A stretch of DNA of 64,000 nt, taken from contig JBCAMK010000022.1 of assembly GCA_038503065.1 (NCBI GenBank), forward strand, positions 682,001 to 746,000, in the 5' to 3' direction. This DNA comes from Paragyromitra xinjiangensis (lineage: Eukaryota > Ascomycota > Pezizomycetes > Pezizales > Discinaceae). The notes under the pieces are model-generated. The model searched no databases. It was not told where the DNA came from and saw nothing but the letters and a program-made list of their open reading frames with translations. This document shows, one piece after another, positions 51,044 through 61,130 of the stretch (the first letter of the stretch is position 1; every line of letters starts with the position of its first letter). A program made the position numbers and the translations under genes.

Positions 51044-52251
51044 ACAACTGCGGAATGGGTTTTCTTGTTCCTGGCCTCTGGGGTGGTTAGCCATCTGGGA
51101 ACCTGGGCAAGGACGATGGTTGGGATTGCTGTGGTAAGAGCGGTGGTGACATCTTCCATGGTTACAACAGTGGGGATATTGTGGATAATGAACTTTGACC
51201 AGCGGGAGTTGGGGCGTGCTTCGGTGACGGGTACTTTAAGGAGATTGCAGGCAGCCTCGATTTCCTTGGAAAAGGCAGAGCAAATTTGTTCTGCGGATTC
51301 GTCGGGTCTGGTGGTGAGGACGAGGTTTTGTCTTGCTGTTTTCGTGCAAATAAGGAGGGAGGTGTTGCGAGGGGCGAGTTCCTTGTTAATTGCAGTGAGG
51401 ATTGCACCATTGGTGAGTGTTTCGGGGATATCGCCGGAGGTTTCTACGATGATCTGGCGATTGATGGTGGTGAATTGGGGTTGAAAGAGTTTGGGGACGA
51501 GTGTTTTCTTCTTGCGTCCATTGTTTTTGGTTTGTGGTGCCACGGGTTTCTGGGCTGCTTGGGCATAGGTGATGGGCTTGCCGTTATTTACAAGAGGGAC
51601 GTCGTGTGCTGGGGGGGGAGTGGTGTGGGTGTTGGAAGTTTGAGGAGGGGGGGTGGTTCCGAGTCTCTTGTCCATCTTGTGTAGGAGAGAGGACATGCCA
51701 TTCATCGCAGTGGAGAGTGAAGCGACCATTTTCTGGAGGTGTTGGGTCTCTTTCTTGAGTGCGTCGATGTTGTCCCTTTGATCAGAGACTTTCTGAAGAA
51801 GGAACTGGTTGTCTTCAACCATTTTTGCGGCGATGCGGGCAAAGCTGCTTTTCATGAGCCAGGATTGATACTGGCCGCAGTCTTCACCAGATGAGAGTTC
51901 AGGCATATAATCTTCGGTGGAATCGAAGTCTTTGAGCCAGTTGGGGGTAGAGTCACCTGGGACTTCGCCCATGTGTTCTTCGTCAATGTATTGTGAGTCA
52001 GTGGTTAGAGCAGCTGGGCCTGCAGTGGCGGGGTCGGCGAACATAGAGAGGCCAGTGGATCCGGGGAGGGACATTTTGGTAGGTGAACCGGAGCATGCTG
52101 GGGCAGGAGAGGGGTTTGAAAGTTCTCTTTTGCGGCCGATGATGGGGAGGGTGAAGCTGGGGCCAAGGCCTACAAGCTTCACAGGAGATGGGGATGGGGT
52201 TCTGGAGTGCCTCAGTGGAGTTTGAGGAGAATCCAGTGTGTTGTGGGGCAA
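51044..52251 (-). pseudogene. LINE F ORF1 (Gag-like), C-terminally truncated
   Basis: Begins MPHNTLDSPQTPLRHSRTPS. A Ser/Pro-rich N-terminus is followed by a coiled-coil-like helix (about 150-200, D-N-Q-F-L-L-Q-K-V-S-D-Q-R-D), a threonine/proline linker and an RRM-like region resembling LINE D ORF1 (A-C-N-L-L-K-V-P, N-S-R-W-S-K-F-I-I, V-P-R-W-L-T). The LTR replaces everything after T-H-S-A-V-V, so the zinc knuckles are missing. Confidence 0.85.
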
Positions 52252-52374
52252 TGCGCCCGTGCTTTATGAAAGCGGGGTAAGGGTGGTGAGAAATGAAGTG
52301 CGAGAGTTAGAGACTTTTGTGTGTGTGTAACGCCGTTGCAACGTAGATTTTGGAGTTTTGCAGGGATCTTTTTA
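51044..52374 (-). mobile_element. LINE F: 5' UTR and ORF1 of another LINE, cut by gypsy-2
   Basis: Minus-strand ORF1 ends abruptly at the LTR border (51044). Its 5' UTR (52252 to about 52374) contains a TG repeat and then meets Gypsy chromodomain codons. ORF2 would lie left of gypsy-2 and is not in the window. The right boundary is approximate because no target duplication can be tested. Confidence 0.75.
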
Positions 52375-52383
52375 GTCGCGAGG

Positions 52384-52530
52384 ATGGTGCTCTGGGAGGG
52401 TTATGATCAGGAAGAGGCCACATGGGAACCCTGGGAACATCTTAGGAATAGTGCCGAAGAGGCCCTTTCAGATTTCCACAAGAGGTACCCTAAGAAGCCC
52501 CGAGACAGGAGGATTGCGGGGCCAGAGTAG
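52384..52530 (+). pseudogene. Chromodomain tail of a Gypsy Pol
   Basis: M-V-L-W-E-G-Y-D-Q-E-E-A-T-W-E-P-W-E-H-L followed by F-H-K-R-Y-P-K-K-P-R-D and a stop at 52530. It aligns with the C-terminal chromodomain of gypsy-1/2 but is a clearly different family. Only about 48 residues remain. Confidence 0.87.
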
Positions 52531-52703
52531 CCCATTTCCTTATAGTTCTTGTTTTCCTTTGGTTCAAATCATTTCCATTATGTACACGAAAATTTCCTAT
52601 TGCAGTACTAGAGTAGTAGACCTAGAAGTTTAGAAGAATAGACTAGACTATAGAACTCAATTAGTAAAAGATCCCGAAGACAGGATCTAGGAGAGGGAGG
52701 TAC

Positions 52704-53436
52704 TGTAACGGACCCACAAGGCTGTTACATGCGAAAGGTAGAATAGACCCGGGCAGACGGAGAGGTACAAGGACCAGCATGAGTCGAGTAGCTACCACAT
52801 GCTAGGGAACACCAGTACTCCGCTGACCTGGTGGTTAGGAACATCCGGAGGTGCTAAGGCTGACGGGCCTGTAGCAGATCACCGATGACATCAAACACTT
52901 AGAGATGTGGTTGAGTTCCTAATCCACCTGTGCATGCCCCACCAGCTATGGCTGATAGGCGGCGCAACTGGGAGAACTATTTAAGCGGACACCTGACGCA
53001 ACTATGGACTGATCAGCACCATGCAAGTAGTCCTGTAGGACTGGGCTGGCAGATCATAGAGTCCTGACTGGTAGAGCAGTGCATGAGGAGCGGTTGCACA
53101 TGAGGTGCAGAACTCCAGCGGAATGTAAGAGAACACTTCCAAAGAGACCCGCCCATGATCACTGACAGGATTCAGGGTTAACCGGATCCCCCAGCTGAGT
53201 AGAACTGAGTAGAGGCGGCGAGCATGCAGTACTACAAGTACTGGTGAGCCCCGCCACCAGTTGCTCTTCTCCATCTTCGATCAGAGACCTAGTGACGAGA
53301 ATTACCGAGTTCCGCCCTTAAGATTATTGAGTATACTGCACAAAAATACTTTAAGATCTCAGCCTGACTTTAGTATAAGCAACGGCCGTTTTCCTACCTA
53401 GCCTTAGCAGTTGTCTAGAGGACCACCCCCGTTACA
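52704..53436 (+). repeat. Family-2 LTR (733 bp)
   Basis: TGTAACGGACCCACAAGG start, CCCGTTACA end. Most of its length is nearly identical to the solo LTR at 42363-43276, but the last part is shorter. Confidence 0.92.
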
Positions 53437-53943
53437 ATAGGGGGAAGCAATAGTAGGAAGGATGGGAAAGGTGGAGATTGGTGTCTTACTAGGCGTTGCT
53501 TTGGCGACAATTTGGCAACGACTAAGTGATGACTAAGTGGCCTGGAGATTATTGAAAATCGCTAAGTGCCAGGAGATGAGGTGAATTTTGCTAAGTCCCG
53601 GGTTTTCAGGGACTTAGAAAAATTTGTTGGGTGCAGCCCGCTGGATTTTGCTAAGTGCCACATCTGGGTGCAGAGCATTGCACAGCTTGCACCCAGACAC
53701 GGGTGGCTGCAGCCGAGCGCCAGGAGGTCCGAGCACTACAAAGTGCGCATCCACATGGGCCAGCGCTCACCCACGCTCGCCTAGGCGGTCGGGAAGGCCA
53801 CAAATGCAGCAGGCGGAATATGGCCTTCCAGAAGACAAGAAAGTGTCCAGGCGACTTTTTTTTTTTGCTGATGCAATACACCACTTGCTACAGGAGGAAA
53901 CGACCTCCTCCAGGTGGTCAAAGGTCTAGAAACCATGCCTCCA
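53437..53943. repeat. Dispersed repeat copy 1 (Tc1/mariner-like debris)
   Basis: About 430-480 bp match 55505-55935 in direct orientation, with shared blocks GGGGGAAGCAATAGTAGGAAGGA, GTGATGACTAAG, CGCCAGGAGG and a T-run followed by GCTGATG. CTAAGT recurs in the first half. No credible ORF. A solo LTR (53944-54644) interrupts it on the right. Confidence 0.75.
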
Positions 53944-54649
53944 TGTAACGGGGGTAGGCCTAGGTAGATAGGCTTGGCCTACGGCTGTTGCGAAATGGAT
54001 ATAGATCAGGTTCAGAATCCGATTCTTTCGTGCAAACTACTCAAGAATCTTAAGGGCTCAACTATCGCTGAAGAACAGAGCAGCAGGGTGGAGCATTCGC
54101 GGTGTATTTAACACCTGCGTTCCGCAGTCCTCACTCTGCCGTCCTCTAGTGGGGGACTGGGTTTGACCCGGAGTCCCATTGCCAAATGGACTGGTGTTCT
54201 ACTCCGGAAGACCTTCCGTACTTCCGGGGGCTATGCTTCAAGAGCTGCCGCACCTCCATTAGCAATCTGACCACTCTAGACTCTATGAACCACCAGCATA
54301 GTCCTGCACACTGCAGTCCTTCATGCACGGCACAGTTCAGTCTAATCCGCATGTGTTTTACTAGTAGATAGCGCTGCCAGTGCGTTGCCTATCAGCTTGC
54401 GCTGATGCATACTGCACAGGTTGATTCAGAACTCTACCACTTCCTCGGAGTGGTAGATGCAGCCGTCTATGTGCTGTCAGCTCGTCAACTGACGCACATG
54501 CGGTTCCTCTGTATCAACCAGATCAGTGGGGTGCAGTAGCTCTCTGCATGTGGGAGCAACCCCACCCATGCAGGCTCCTACAGTCCCATCAGTCCAGCCC
54601 TGTCTACTACACATACTAGAGGTAGTAACGGCGTACCCATTACACTCCA
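53939..54649 (-). repeat. Solo family-1 LTR (701 bp, inverted) with target duplication CTCCA
   Basis: CTCCA at 53939-53943 and 54645-54649 flanks 53944-54644 (TGTAACGGGGG..CCCATTACA). Its outer base pair has mutated, CCCATTACA against CCCGTTACA, so it is older than the gypsy-1/2 LTRs. No LINE is inserted at its GAGGTAGTAACGG site. Confidence 0.93.
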
Positions 54650-54739
54650 GGGCGCACCGAGGTGCTGCAACAACCTAACAGAAGGGTAACATTCCCCCTG
54701 ACCGCTCCAACCTCCAGGCAGCTGGGGCGGCTTTATCAA

Positions 54740-55370
54740 TTTTTACTGCTGCAGCGGAGGCTGCAGCACCGAATCAACCATGTGGCGGAGGCGGAGGAAG
54801 CTCAAGCAGCGAATCAGCCATATAGCGCAGGCAGCGAATCAACCATGTGGCGCAGGCAGCAGAGGCTCAGGCAGCAAATCAACCATGTGACGCAGGCAGC
54901 GGAGGCTGCAGCAGCAAATCGACCAATTGGCAGAGGCAGCAGAAGTTCAGGCAGCGGAGGCTGCAGCAGCAAATTGACGACCTCCAGGAGGCAACGGAGA
55001 CTCAGGCAGCAAATTGACTATATGGTGGAAGCTCAGGATGCTCCTGAGCTCACTTAGGAAGAAGCGGAGGAAGCTCAGGCAGCGGATCGACGACCTCTAG
55101 GAGGCGGTGGAAGCTCAGGCAGCGGATTGACTATATGGCACAGGCAGCGGATTGACCATATGGCACAGTCAGTGGATTGACCATATGACGCAGGCAGCGG
55201 AGGCTGCGGCAGCGAATTGACGACCTCCAGGAGGCAGCAGAAGCTCAGGCAGCGAATTGACCATATGGTGGAAGCTCAGGAAGCTCCTGAGCTCGCTTAG
55301 GTGGAAGCAGCGAAGCAGGCAGCCAGTGGAGGCAGAGGAAGCTGAAGCAGCGGATCGAAGCGAGTCTAGG
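54740..55370. repeat. Degenerate minisatellite (GCAGCGAATTGACC/AGGCTCAGGCAGC type)
   Basis: Alternating blocks GGCAGCGAATTGACCATATGG, GACGACCTCCAGGAGGC (about 54979, 55090, 55219) and GAAGCTCAGGCAGC in variable order. One frame gives short runs such as I-D-D-L-Q-E-A-A-E-A-Q-A-A, reminiscent of a coiled coil, but stops break every frame. Probably a decayed coding repeat. Confidence 0.7.
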
Positions 55371-55504
55371 AGGCATATTTGCGGGAGTCAAATAAACAGA
55401 ATCAAGACGTTACTTAAGAGGTTCTTTCCCAGCAGAGCTCGTTACTACGATCCTAAATGTCACAATGTCAGCGGTACAGTGATGTTGTGGATGGGTGGGA
55501 GGGA

Positions 55505-55935
55505 ATAGGGGGAAGCAATAGTAGGAAGGACAGGAAGGAATAGAGGGAGGTGGAGATTAGTGTCTTGATAGGCGTTACTTTGGCGATGGCATGGCAACTA
55601 CTCAGTGATGACTAAGCGACCTGGAGATTTTCAAAAATCACTAAGATGAATTTTGCTAAGTCCCCAGTCTCTAGGGACTTAGAGAAAAAAAATCCATCGT
55701 GCAGTCAGCTGGATTCTGCTAGGTGCCAGTGCCCAGACACAGGTGGCTGCAGACGAACGCCAGGAGGCCGGAGCACTGCACGGCCTACAAAGCCTGCGCT
55801 TGGGCACAGCCAGCACCCGGACCAGCTTGCCTGGGCAGTCTAGAAGACCACAAACGCAGCAGGCAGAATATTGCCTTCCTGCAGACAAGAACATGTCCGG
55901 ACGACAATATTTTTTTGCTGATGTGGACGTCAGGA
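55505..55935. repeat. Dispersed repeat copy 2 (Tc1/mariner-like debris)
   Basis: Direct partner of 53437-53943; ends TTTTTTTGCTGATGTGG. The same T-run/GCTGATG box recurs at about 55973, inverted at about 55992, and at 56222. Confidence 0.72.
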
Positions 55936-55972
55936 AGGTCAGGGAGATACAGCTAATCTCCTGGAGCGGTTA

Positions 55973-56010
55973 TCATTTTTGCTGATGTAACTGCATCAGC
56001 AAAAAAATTA
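55973..56010. repeat. Head-to-head palindrome ATTTTTGCTGATG / CATCAGCAAAAAAAT
   Basis: Two inverted copies of the T-run/GCTGATG box separated by about 5 bp (TAACTG core). Back-to-back transposon ends are the simplest reading. Confidence 0.7.
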
Positions 56011-56016
56011 ATTGTC

Positions 56017-56225
56017 ACCCAGTGTGTTTTGGTCTTCAGGTGCATCCTGATCTTCTGGAAGGCCACATTCCTTCAGAAGTACCAGGTGCAATTTTTCACT
56101 TTTAGTATGTTATCATTCAGCCTAATCCGGTAACAATATTTTTGGCACCCAGTATCATTTTGGCACCCAGTGCATCCTGATCTTCTGGAAGGCCACATTC
56201 CTTCAGAGGCACTGGGTGCCACTTT
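56017..56225. repeat. Direct repeat pair of about 55 bp
   Basis: TGCATCCTGATCTTCTGGAA and the following GGCCACATTCCTTCAGA occur at about 56040-56078 and 56163-56203, each near CACCCAGTG. Part of the same transposon debris. Confidence 0.7.
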
Positions 56226-56303
56226 TTTTTTTTGCTGATGTGACCTCCAATAACTCTCATGGTGCACTCAACTAACTAATGTAGATCAAGACATGTAACG
56301 TAC

Positions 56304-56594
56304 ATGAAATCCCATTACAATCACCATGGGGCACACTGGCATCAGGGAGTAAACAGGCTAGAATGGCCTGCCAATTCTCCCAATTTGAACCCTATAGTAA
56401 CAATATGGAATGAGATGAAGGACAAGATTAAAAAAAAGTTGGGCTGGCAATTTACAGCAAAGGGGATAAGGGCTGTTGTGGAAGAAGAATGGAAGAATTA
56501 TCTTGTAGAAAGGATAAATCATCACATCATGTCTCTGTCAAGGAGGATTGAGGCTTGTATTGCTGATGAGGGGGGTAATAGTTCCAATTTTTAG
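56304..56594 (+). pseudogene. Tc1/mariner-type transposase, C-terminal remnant
   Basis: The 96-residue frame contains L-E-W-P-A-N-S-P-N-L-N-P-I-V-T-I-W-N-E-M-K, the DDE-domain signature of the Tc1/mariner-IS630 group (usual form W-P-x-x-S-P-D-L-N-P-I-E). The expected acidic positions are changed: N replaces the aspartate and V replaces the final glutamate. The catalytic N-terminal part is absent. Inactive fragment. Confidence 0.85.
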
Positions 56595-56599
56595 ATGTA

Positions 56600-57119
56600 T
56601 TTTGTAAATCGATTTGCTAGATATTTTGTATGTATGCAGGTCATATGCACCTCCATGTGGACCAGTTCGGAAACGTCACGAGAATACGAGTAGAGTCGGT
56701 CCCGCTTACCCCTACCACGTGGGTTGTGGACATAACGAACTTTACGGTATTCCCCAGTTTCTTTGTTCCCATGCTTGTTGGTTGGTGGAGCTGCGATCCC
56801 GCTTCTAGGCATGCTAGGTTTAAAGCCTTTAAGAGGTGTCGGGTTACACAAGACACGGACTGCTCGTACAGGATTCATGCAGAAGCGCCTTCCTTCTCGC
56901 CCAACCCCCAAATATGTGGTTCATCGGCGTTGATGATTTCAAATAATAATTATGAATTGCCGGCGTCATAAACTAGCTGCTATATAATGTGCTTCATCCC
57001 ACTTTTAGCGCCCCTTTCCTGACAACTTTGCTGCCTTGGACCGTGAATCTCCCTTGTTTCCCGCCCCAAACCCACCCAACCGCACTTCGACCCTATAAGC
57101 AAGCCTTCTTTCCTACATT
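56600..57119. other. Upstream region of the GFA gene; island boundary
   Basis: Repeats end near 56600. An open frame at 56630-56971 (113 aa) has no recognisable domain and overlaps an equally long frame on the other strand; I do not call it. A TATATAA box at 56980-56986 and CT-rich sequence (57000-57100) look like the promoter of the gene at 57120. Confidence 0.5.
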
Positions 57120-57564
57120 ATGGCATCCACCGAGTCCACCTCAAAGGCTTACAACGGCTCATGTCACTGCAAAGCTGTACAATACACAGTAACTACCAAT
57201 TCACCACTTGAAGAACAAACCCTCACCCAGTGTAACTGTTCTATTTGCACTGATCGTGCCTCCCTGGTATTCTTCACCACTGGTAAAAATCTCCAAATTA
57301 GCGGCGAGGACTCTCTCAGCGATCCTTACACTTTCAACAAACAACAAATTCTATACAGGTTCTGTAAAAATTGTGGTTCGCATTTGTTTGGTCATACAAA
57401 AGATCTGACCCAATACGGTATCAATGTATGCGAGATATTATACTCCTAACGAAGTAGCTTGCACCTTAGCTAATCAAAGTTTGGTTGCATTGAAGGCTCG
57501 GACTATTCATGGGCTAGATTTCAAGAAGCTTAAAACAGTTAATATAGATGGTGCATCTATGTGA
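57120..57564 (+). CDS. GFA/CENP-V-domain zinc protein (glutathione-dependent formaldehyde-activating enzyme-like)
   Basis: Two exons, 57120-57417 and 57470-57564, joined over a 52-bp intron (GTATCA..CTTAG, branch CTAAC), give 130 aa. Reading through the intron gives a false end at 57449. The Mss4-like zinc fold is visible: C-H-C near residue 17, C-N-C-S-I-C near 40, and C-K-N-C-G-S-H near 83. The spliced tail (V-A-L-K-A-R-T-I-H-G-L-D-F-K-K-L-K) is the usual GFA ending, which supports this splice choice. The name-giving member binds glutathione and promotes its reaction with formaldehyde, but most fungal paralogues are uncharacterised. Cytosolic, no signal peptide. Confidence 0.88.
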
Positions 57565-57941
57565 AGAGGTTAGCAGGTTTAGCTCAGTCGTTCATTCAGG
57601 GGAATAAAACTAAATTATATTACGCAGCCCCAAAATATGCTGGCGGAAGCGACCAAAAGCTAGATATACCTCCCCCGATTATCGGTTATTGATTTAACTA
57701 GCGTCCTGCCCGAACCTGTAAACATCACGTTAAAAATTTGACAATATAATGATTTGACCAAAACACTGAACCAGATATGTGTGTCCCGCGCTCCCTTCAG
57801 GGTGATGTAAAACAATTAAAGTGGAGAAGCGAAATACGCATAAGGATCGACGAAACAAAGTTGAAATCCCTGCAGCAATTTATTGCTAGTTCAAACAATC
57901 GCTGGCTTGCTCTATATGCCGAAAAAATGATATCAACCTTA
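57565..57941. other. Intergenic region between convergent GFA and ROT1 genes
   Basis: AT-rich 377 bp. It should hold both 3' ends. A 62-codon frame from 57777 runs into the ROT1 terminal exon and is not supported. Confidence 0.6.
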
Positions 57942-58951
57942 TTAGACACAAAAGTACCCCAGTAGCCCTATACTCGTTAATACAACACCAATCCACCACC
58001 ACTTTTCCACATCAATTTGCTCTGCATTTTTCAGATTCGAAGGCAGCGAGCGTTTAAACCTCGACCTCGAACCCCCGGTTACTTTAGGTACGACAGAGGT
58101 CGGGTTTAGAGTTTGCGTGGGTAGCATTTGAGGTGGTCGGTACGCGAGATATCTATGAAAAGTGGGTGTTAATATCAATGACTTTTTCCCGAGTATAGAA
58201 AGTAGCAAGTTCGGGAAGTTACAACGGGTTCATTGGGGACCCGTCAAATCTGTAGAGATTAAGGCGGTGTTTGCCATGGTACTCATCCACAGAGATTTCC
58301 CAACGCTGGGATGTCATTAGTATATTCTTTTGTTGACCAAGCAGCCTTCAGCAATATACCTTGTAAATCTCCGTTGTATTAAACCTAGTGTAGATTGAAT
58401 TTGAGAACTTGCACGGATCTGAGAGCAGCTGTCTCCCGTCCACGGTAATCGGATGAAGAATCAGTGAACCGTTATCTGCAACGTCGTATTTTCCGTGCTG
58501 CCACTGCATGATAGCTTTTGTGCATTCTGGGGATGTAGCTTTGTATGCGATCTTGTCAGGCTCCATAAATGTCTTACATGGATCAACTAGCCGAACAACC
58601 CACGATTTGGGACAGCTAAATACAATGCTTCCTCAAAATACCCATTATCCGTGAAGGAAAATGATGAACCGGTAAGTCGTGGCTCCTTCATCTCTTCTGT
58701 GACAGGGTCATAGAAATCCTGTACCAGATTAGCAAGTTACTCGTAGGGGAACTTCATAGAGCCCACAAACCATCTAAAACAAGCCTACCAAAAGTAGGAC
58801 CATAGGAGTAATGACTTACCGGTCCTGTAAAAACTGTATTTGATTTAGATGACCACGTCCCTAAAAGCGATGTCACGTTGTTGAGTGCACCAGCAGAATG
58901 AGCCAGGGAGAACACTAAGAGCGAGAGAGAAGCTGCGAAGGGTACCAACAT
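57942..58951 (-). CDS. ROT1: ROT1-like ER membrane protein
   Basis: Five exons fit exactly: 58951-58820, 58718-58604, 58538-58360, 58305-58223, 58152-57942, giving 720 nt, 239 aa (yeast Rot1 is about 256 aa). An N-terminal signal peptide ([19 protein letters not shown]) is followed by [60 protein letters not shown] and [13 protein letters not shown], and one C-terminal transmembrane helix ([17 protein letters not shown]). N-glycosylation sites N-V-T, N-G-S and N-T-T are present. Rot1 is an ER chaperone-like protein needed for beta-1,6-glucan and cell-wall synthesis. All introns are GT..AG; intron 2 uses GTGGGT. Splice joins recreate conserved residues (N-P-T-S-P-E-C). Confidence 0.93.
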
Positions 58952-61130
58952 TGCGCCCTCAAACAGAGAAATTATTTTTATTTTCGACCGAAGACTGTTG
59001 CTACCGAAATTGAGGTGAGTGTTAGGGACGTAGCTGGTGTTTGTAGATGTGTTCTGTAGATCATGACAGCTTCCGGAATAGGGATGATCATCACGCTCTT
59101 CAGGTAAGGGTAGACAAAACTTTCCGGATCTAACCACGCGCACGCATATGTCACTAGGGCACATGTAGCGCTACCAACTTACAAGCTAACACCAGTTCAT
59201 AGTGCAGACAAATGCTTATCCGCATACATGTATGTAGCTAACAAGAATCTGCTCCAATTAACTGTTAAAATAAGGGGCAAAGGTGCTGATTGCCTCCCGA
59301 TATAGAAGTGGGGTTACAAAATACTCGTGTAAACTAACCCCTCTCACCACATAAATGCACAACATAATAAGATCATCATCACTACAATCACATTCCATCA
59401 CATCTCGCTTGCCAGTGCTTTCAACATAGCGGCCCTCTAAAAACAACAAGAATCAGGAAGACTGCACGTCTAGGGATGATACTGCGCTGACACGGTAGTA
59501 GGGCTTGATATTTCAATTAATAAGTTGGTGGGTACATGTATTTTAGAACCGCACCTTTGCTCTAAAATAAGCCTTCATCGATTTCCCTTAATCGGAAAGT
59601 TAACGACTCAACTTCCCGGCCTCGAGAATCCTGTAGCTAGTTTATCGCAAGCCTTGGTGAACCAGTTACGAGCGGACACTCCGCCCACCCTTTAGGCCCC
59701 GAAACCGAACCATTGACAGAGAATCTTTCTTCCTCAAGGGTTAGCGCTCTCGAGGAAGACACGCATTCCGTATGTTTTAAAGCATGCTATCTTAGGGAAT
59801 TCGCTCATGGTGCTAAAGGGCTTAATTCGATTGTGCTACCATGACTAGGGTTAGACGGAGAGCTCTAGAACTTCGTCACCAGGTGGTAGCAGTAGTGGGC
59901 AAAGACCACATTTGTTGGCGAAGAGAAATGCCACTGTCGGCAGGATCAGCACTCAGAATTTCTATTCTTTGCCTGGGTACAATTCGCTATTTGACAGATA
60001 TCATTATCCTAAAAGGGTAAGATTTTCAAAGCTCCAGCGAATTTATCTTATTAGACATGTTCCACAACCACCAGGTATCGCTTACTTAAAGCTATGACCG
60101 AATACGTAAAGTCTGGGCGCTGCAGTAACACTTGTGCAACGTTAGTTTTACAAATGCATGTCCTAAAAAGTTTTGTGGAAAACATTCAGGATACCATGTT
60201 TCTGATGGGTTTGTACGCCGGATACTACGACTAACTGCGCTCCGACTATGCTTACCCACCACAATACTACCTACGTTCCACGCCAGGGAGCTCTCAACAC
60301 AGTAAGCTATGTTAGTTAAAGTGCGAAGAAAATTCTAAATACTCCCGGATTTTCTGTAAAGTTATAGCTCAAACTCTGAAGGTTATTCTGTCTAGCTGAG
60401 AAAGCCGAAGGGATAAGCGACTGGTGGATTTGCTATGTTCTTGGCGGGTATAGTCAGAGCAAATTTAGTTGTGGTATCCGGCATACAAACTCGTCAAGAA
60501 CGGTATCCTGAACATCTTCTCAATTTTTTGGCTGTATGAAGTCTTCCGAACCACGGATTTTTCTTGTACCATCATGAAGTACCACCCGCACACGAGGAGG
60601 CTTTCGCAGGAATACACACATACCTTCGTATCCATAAAAAAATATAAAAGGAGTTGTCTAGCCTCAACGACAACTCATACTAAAAATTGGTACGATTGTA
60701 GGTGGACACTATGCTTTGGGGAAGTGGTGCTACATGTAGCTTCTTGCTGCTGTTTGAATATACCATGGAAACTTTCTCTCCTTCCCTCGCTAACACTTTG
60801 AAGCCTACCTCTATCGAATCCATCTAAAAGGAGAGAAAGAAGAGCATATTTGGAGAGTTGGCTGTTCAGGCACCCGAACGCTGCGTAACAATCGTATTGT
60901 GCCGGTTTGTCACTGTTGCTGTGGCTTATTTAGCAACCTTGGAGAAAATATGTAACCAAGCTCCTAAAACAAAGCGGTGCCACTCTCTTTCTATCCTTCT
61001 CTGCTTTTCCTTCAACCCCACTACCACTCACCACTCACCCACAACATCCCTTAATATTCCCCAGAGTATTTTACATCTTTCGTCACCCTCATTTTTCTTT
61101 CCATTTTTCTTTCTTTCACTAGACCGAACT
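58952..61130. promoter_or_regulatory. Divergent intergenic region between ROT1 and the MTR10-like gene
   Basis: 2.2 kb with only short, non-overlapping random frames. The last 150 bp before the MTR10-like ATG are strongly pyrimidine-rich (CTTTCT repeats), a common fungal core-promoter feature. I see no transposon and no RNA gene in it. Confidence 0.6.

Larger units (their letters stand above)
52375..53436 (+). mobile_element. Gypsy/chromovirus 3' remnant with family-2 LTR
   Basis: Short chromodomain remnant (52384-52530), untranslated spacer, polypurine tract GGAGAGGGAGG (52690-52700) and a complete 733-bp LTR (52704-53436, TGTAACGGAC..CCCGTTACA). The 5' side is replaced by LINE F. It ties the family-2 LTRs to a chromovirus related to gypsy-1. 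Confidence 0.88.

Noticed and set aside
54662..55057. 131-aa frame rich in Arg/Gln/Ala
   Set aside because: Lies on a degenerate minisatellite; no domain, and other frames are equally repetitive.
56630..56971. 113-aa frame between the Tc1 remnant and the GFA gene
   Set aside because: No recognised domain, an equally long frame lies on the opposite strand, and no supporting splice or promoter context was seen.
57570..57640. tRNA-like stretch (GTTTAGCTCAGTCG)
   Set aside because: It resembles a B-box/D-arm by chance; I could not form the acceptor and anticodon stems.
60469..60801. 110-aa frame in the ROT1-MTR10 intergenic region
   Set aside because: No family resemblance and no conserved motif; length is within chance for this composition.
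60858..61130. In-frame upstream ATG that would extend the MTR10-like protein by 91 residues
   Set aside because: The extension is translated pyrimidine-rich promoter DNA, whereas MASPNG... matches the expected importin N-terminus.
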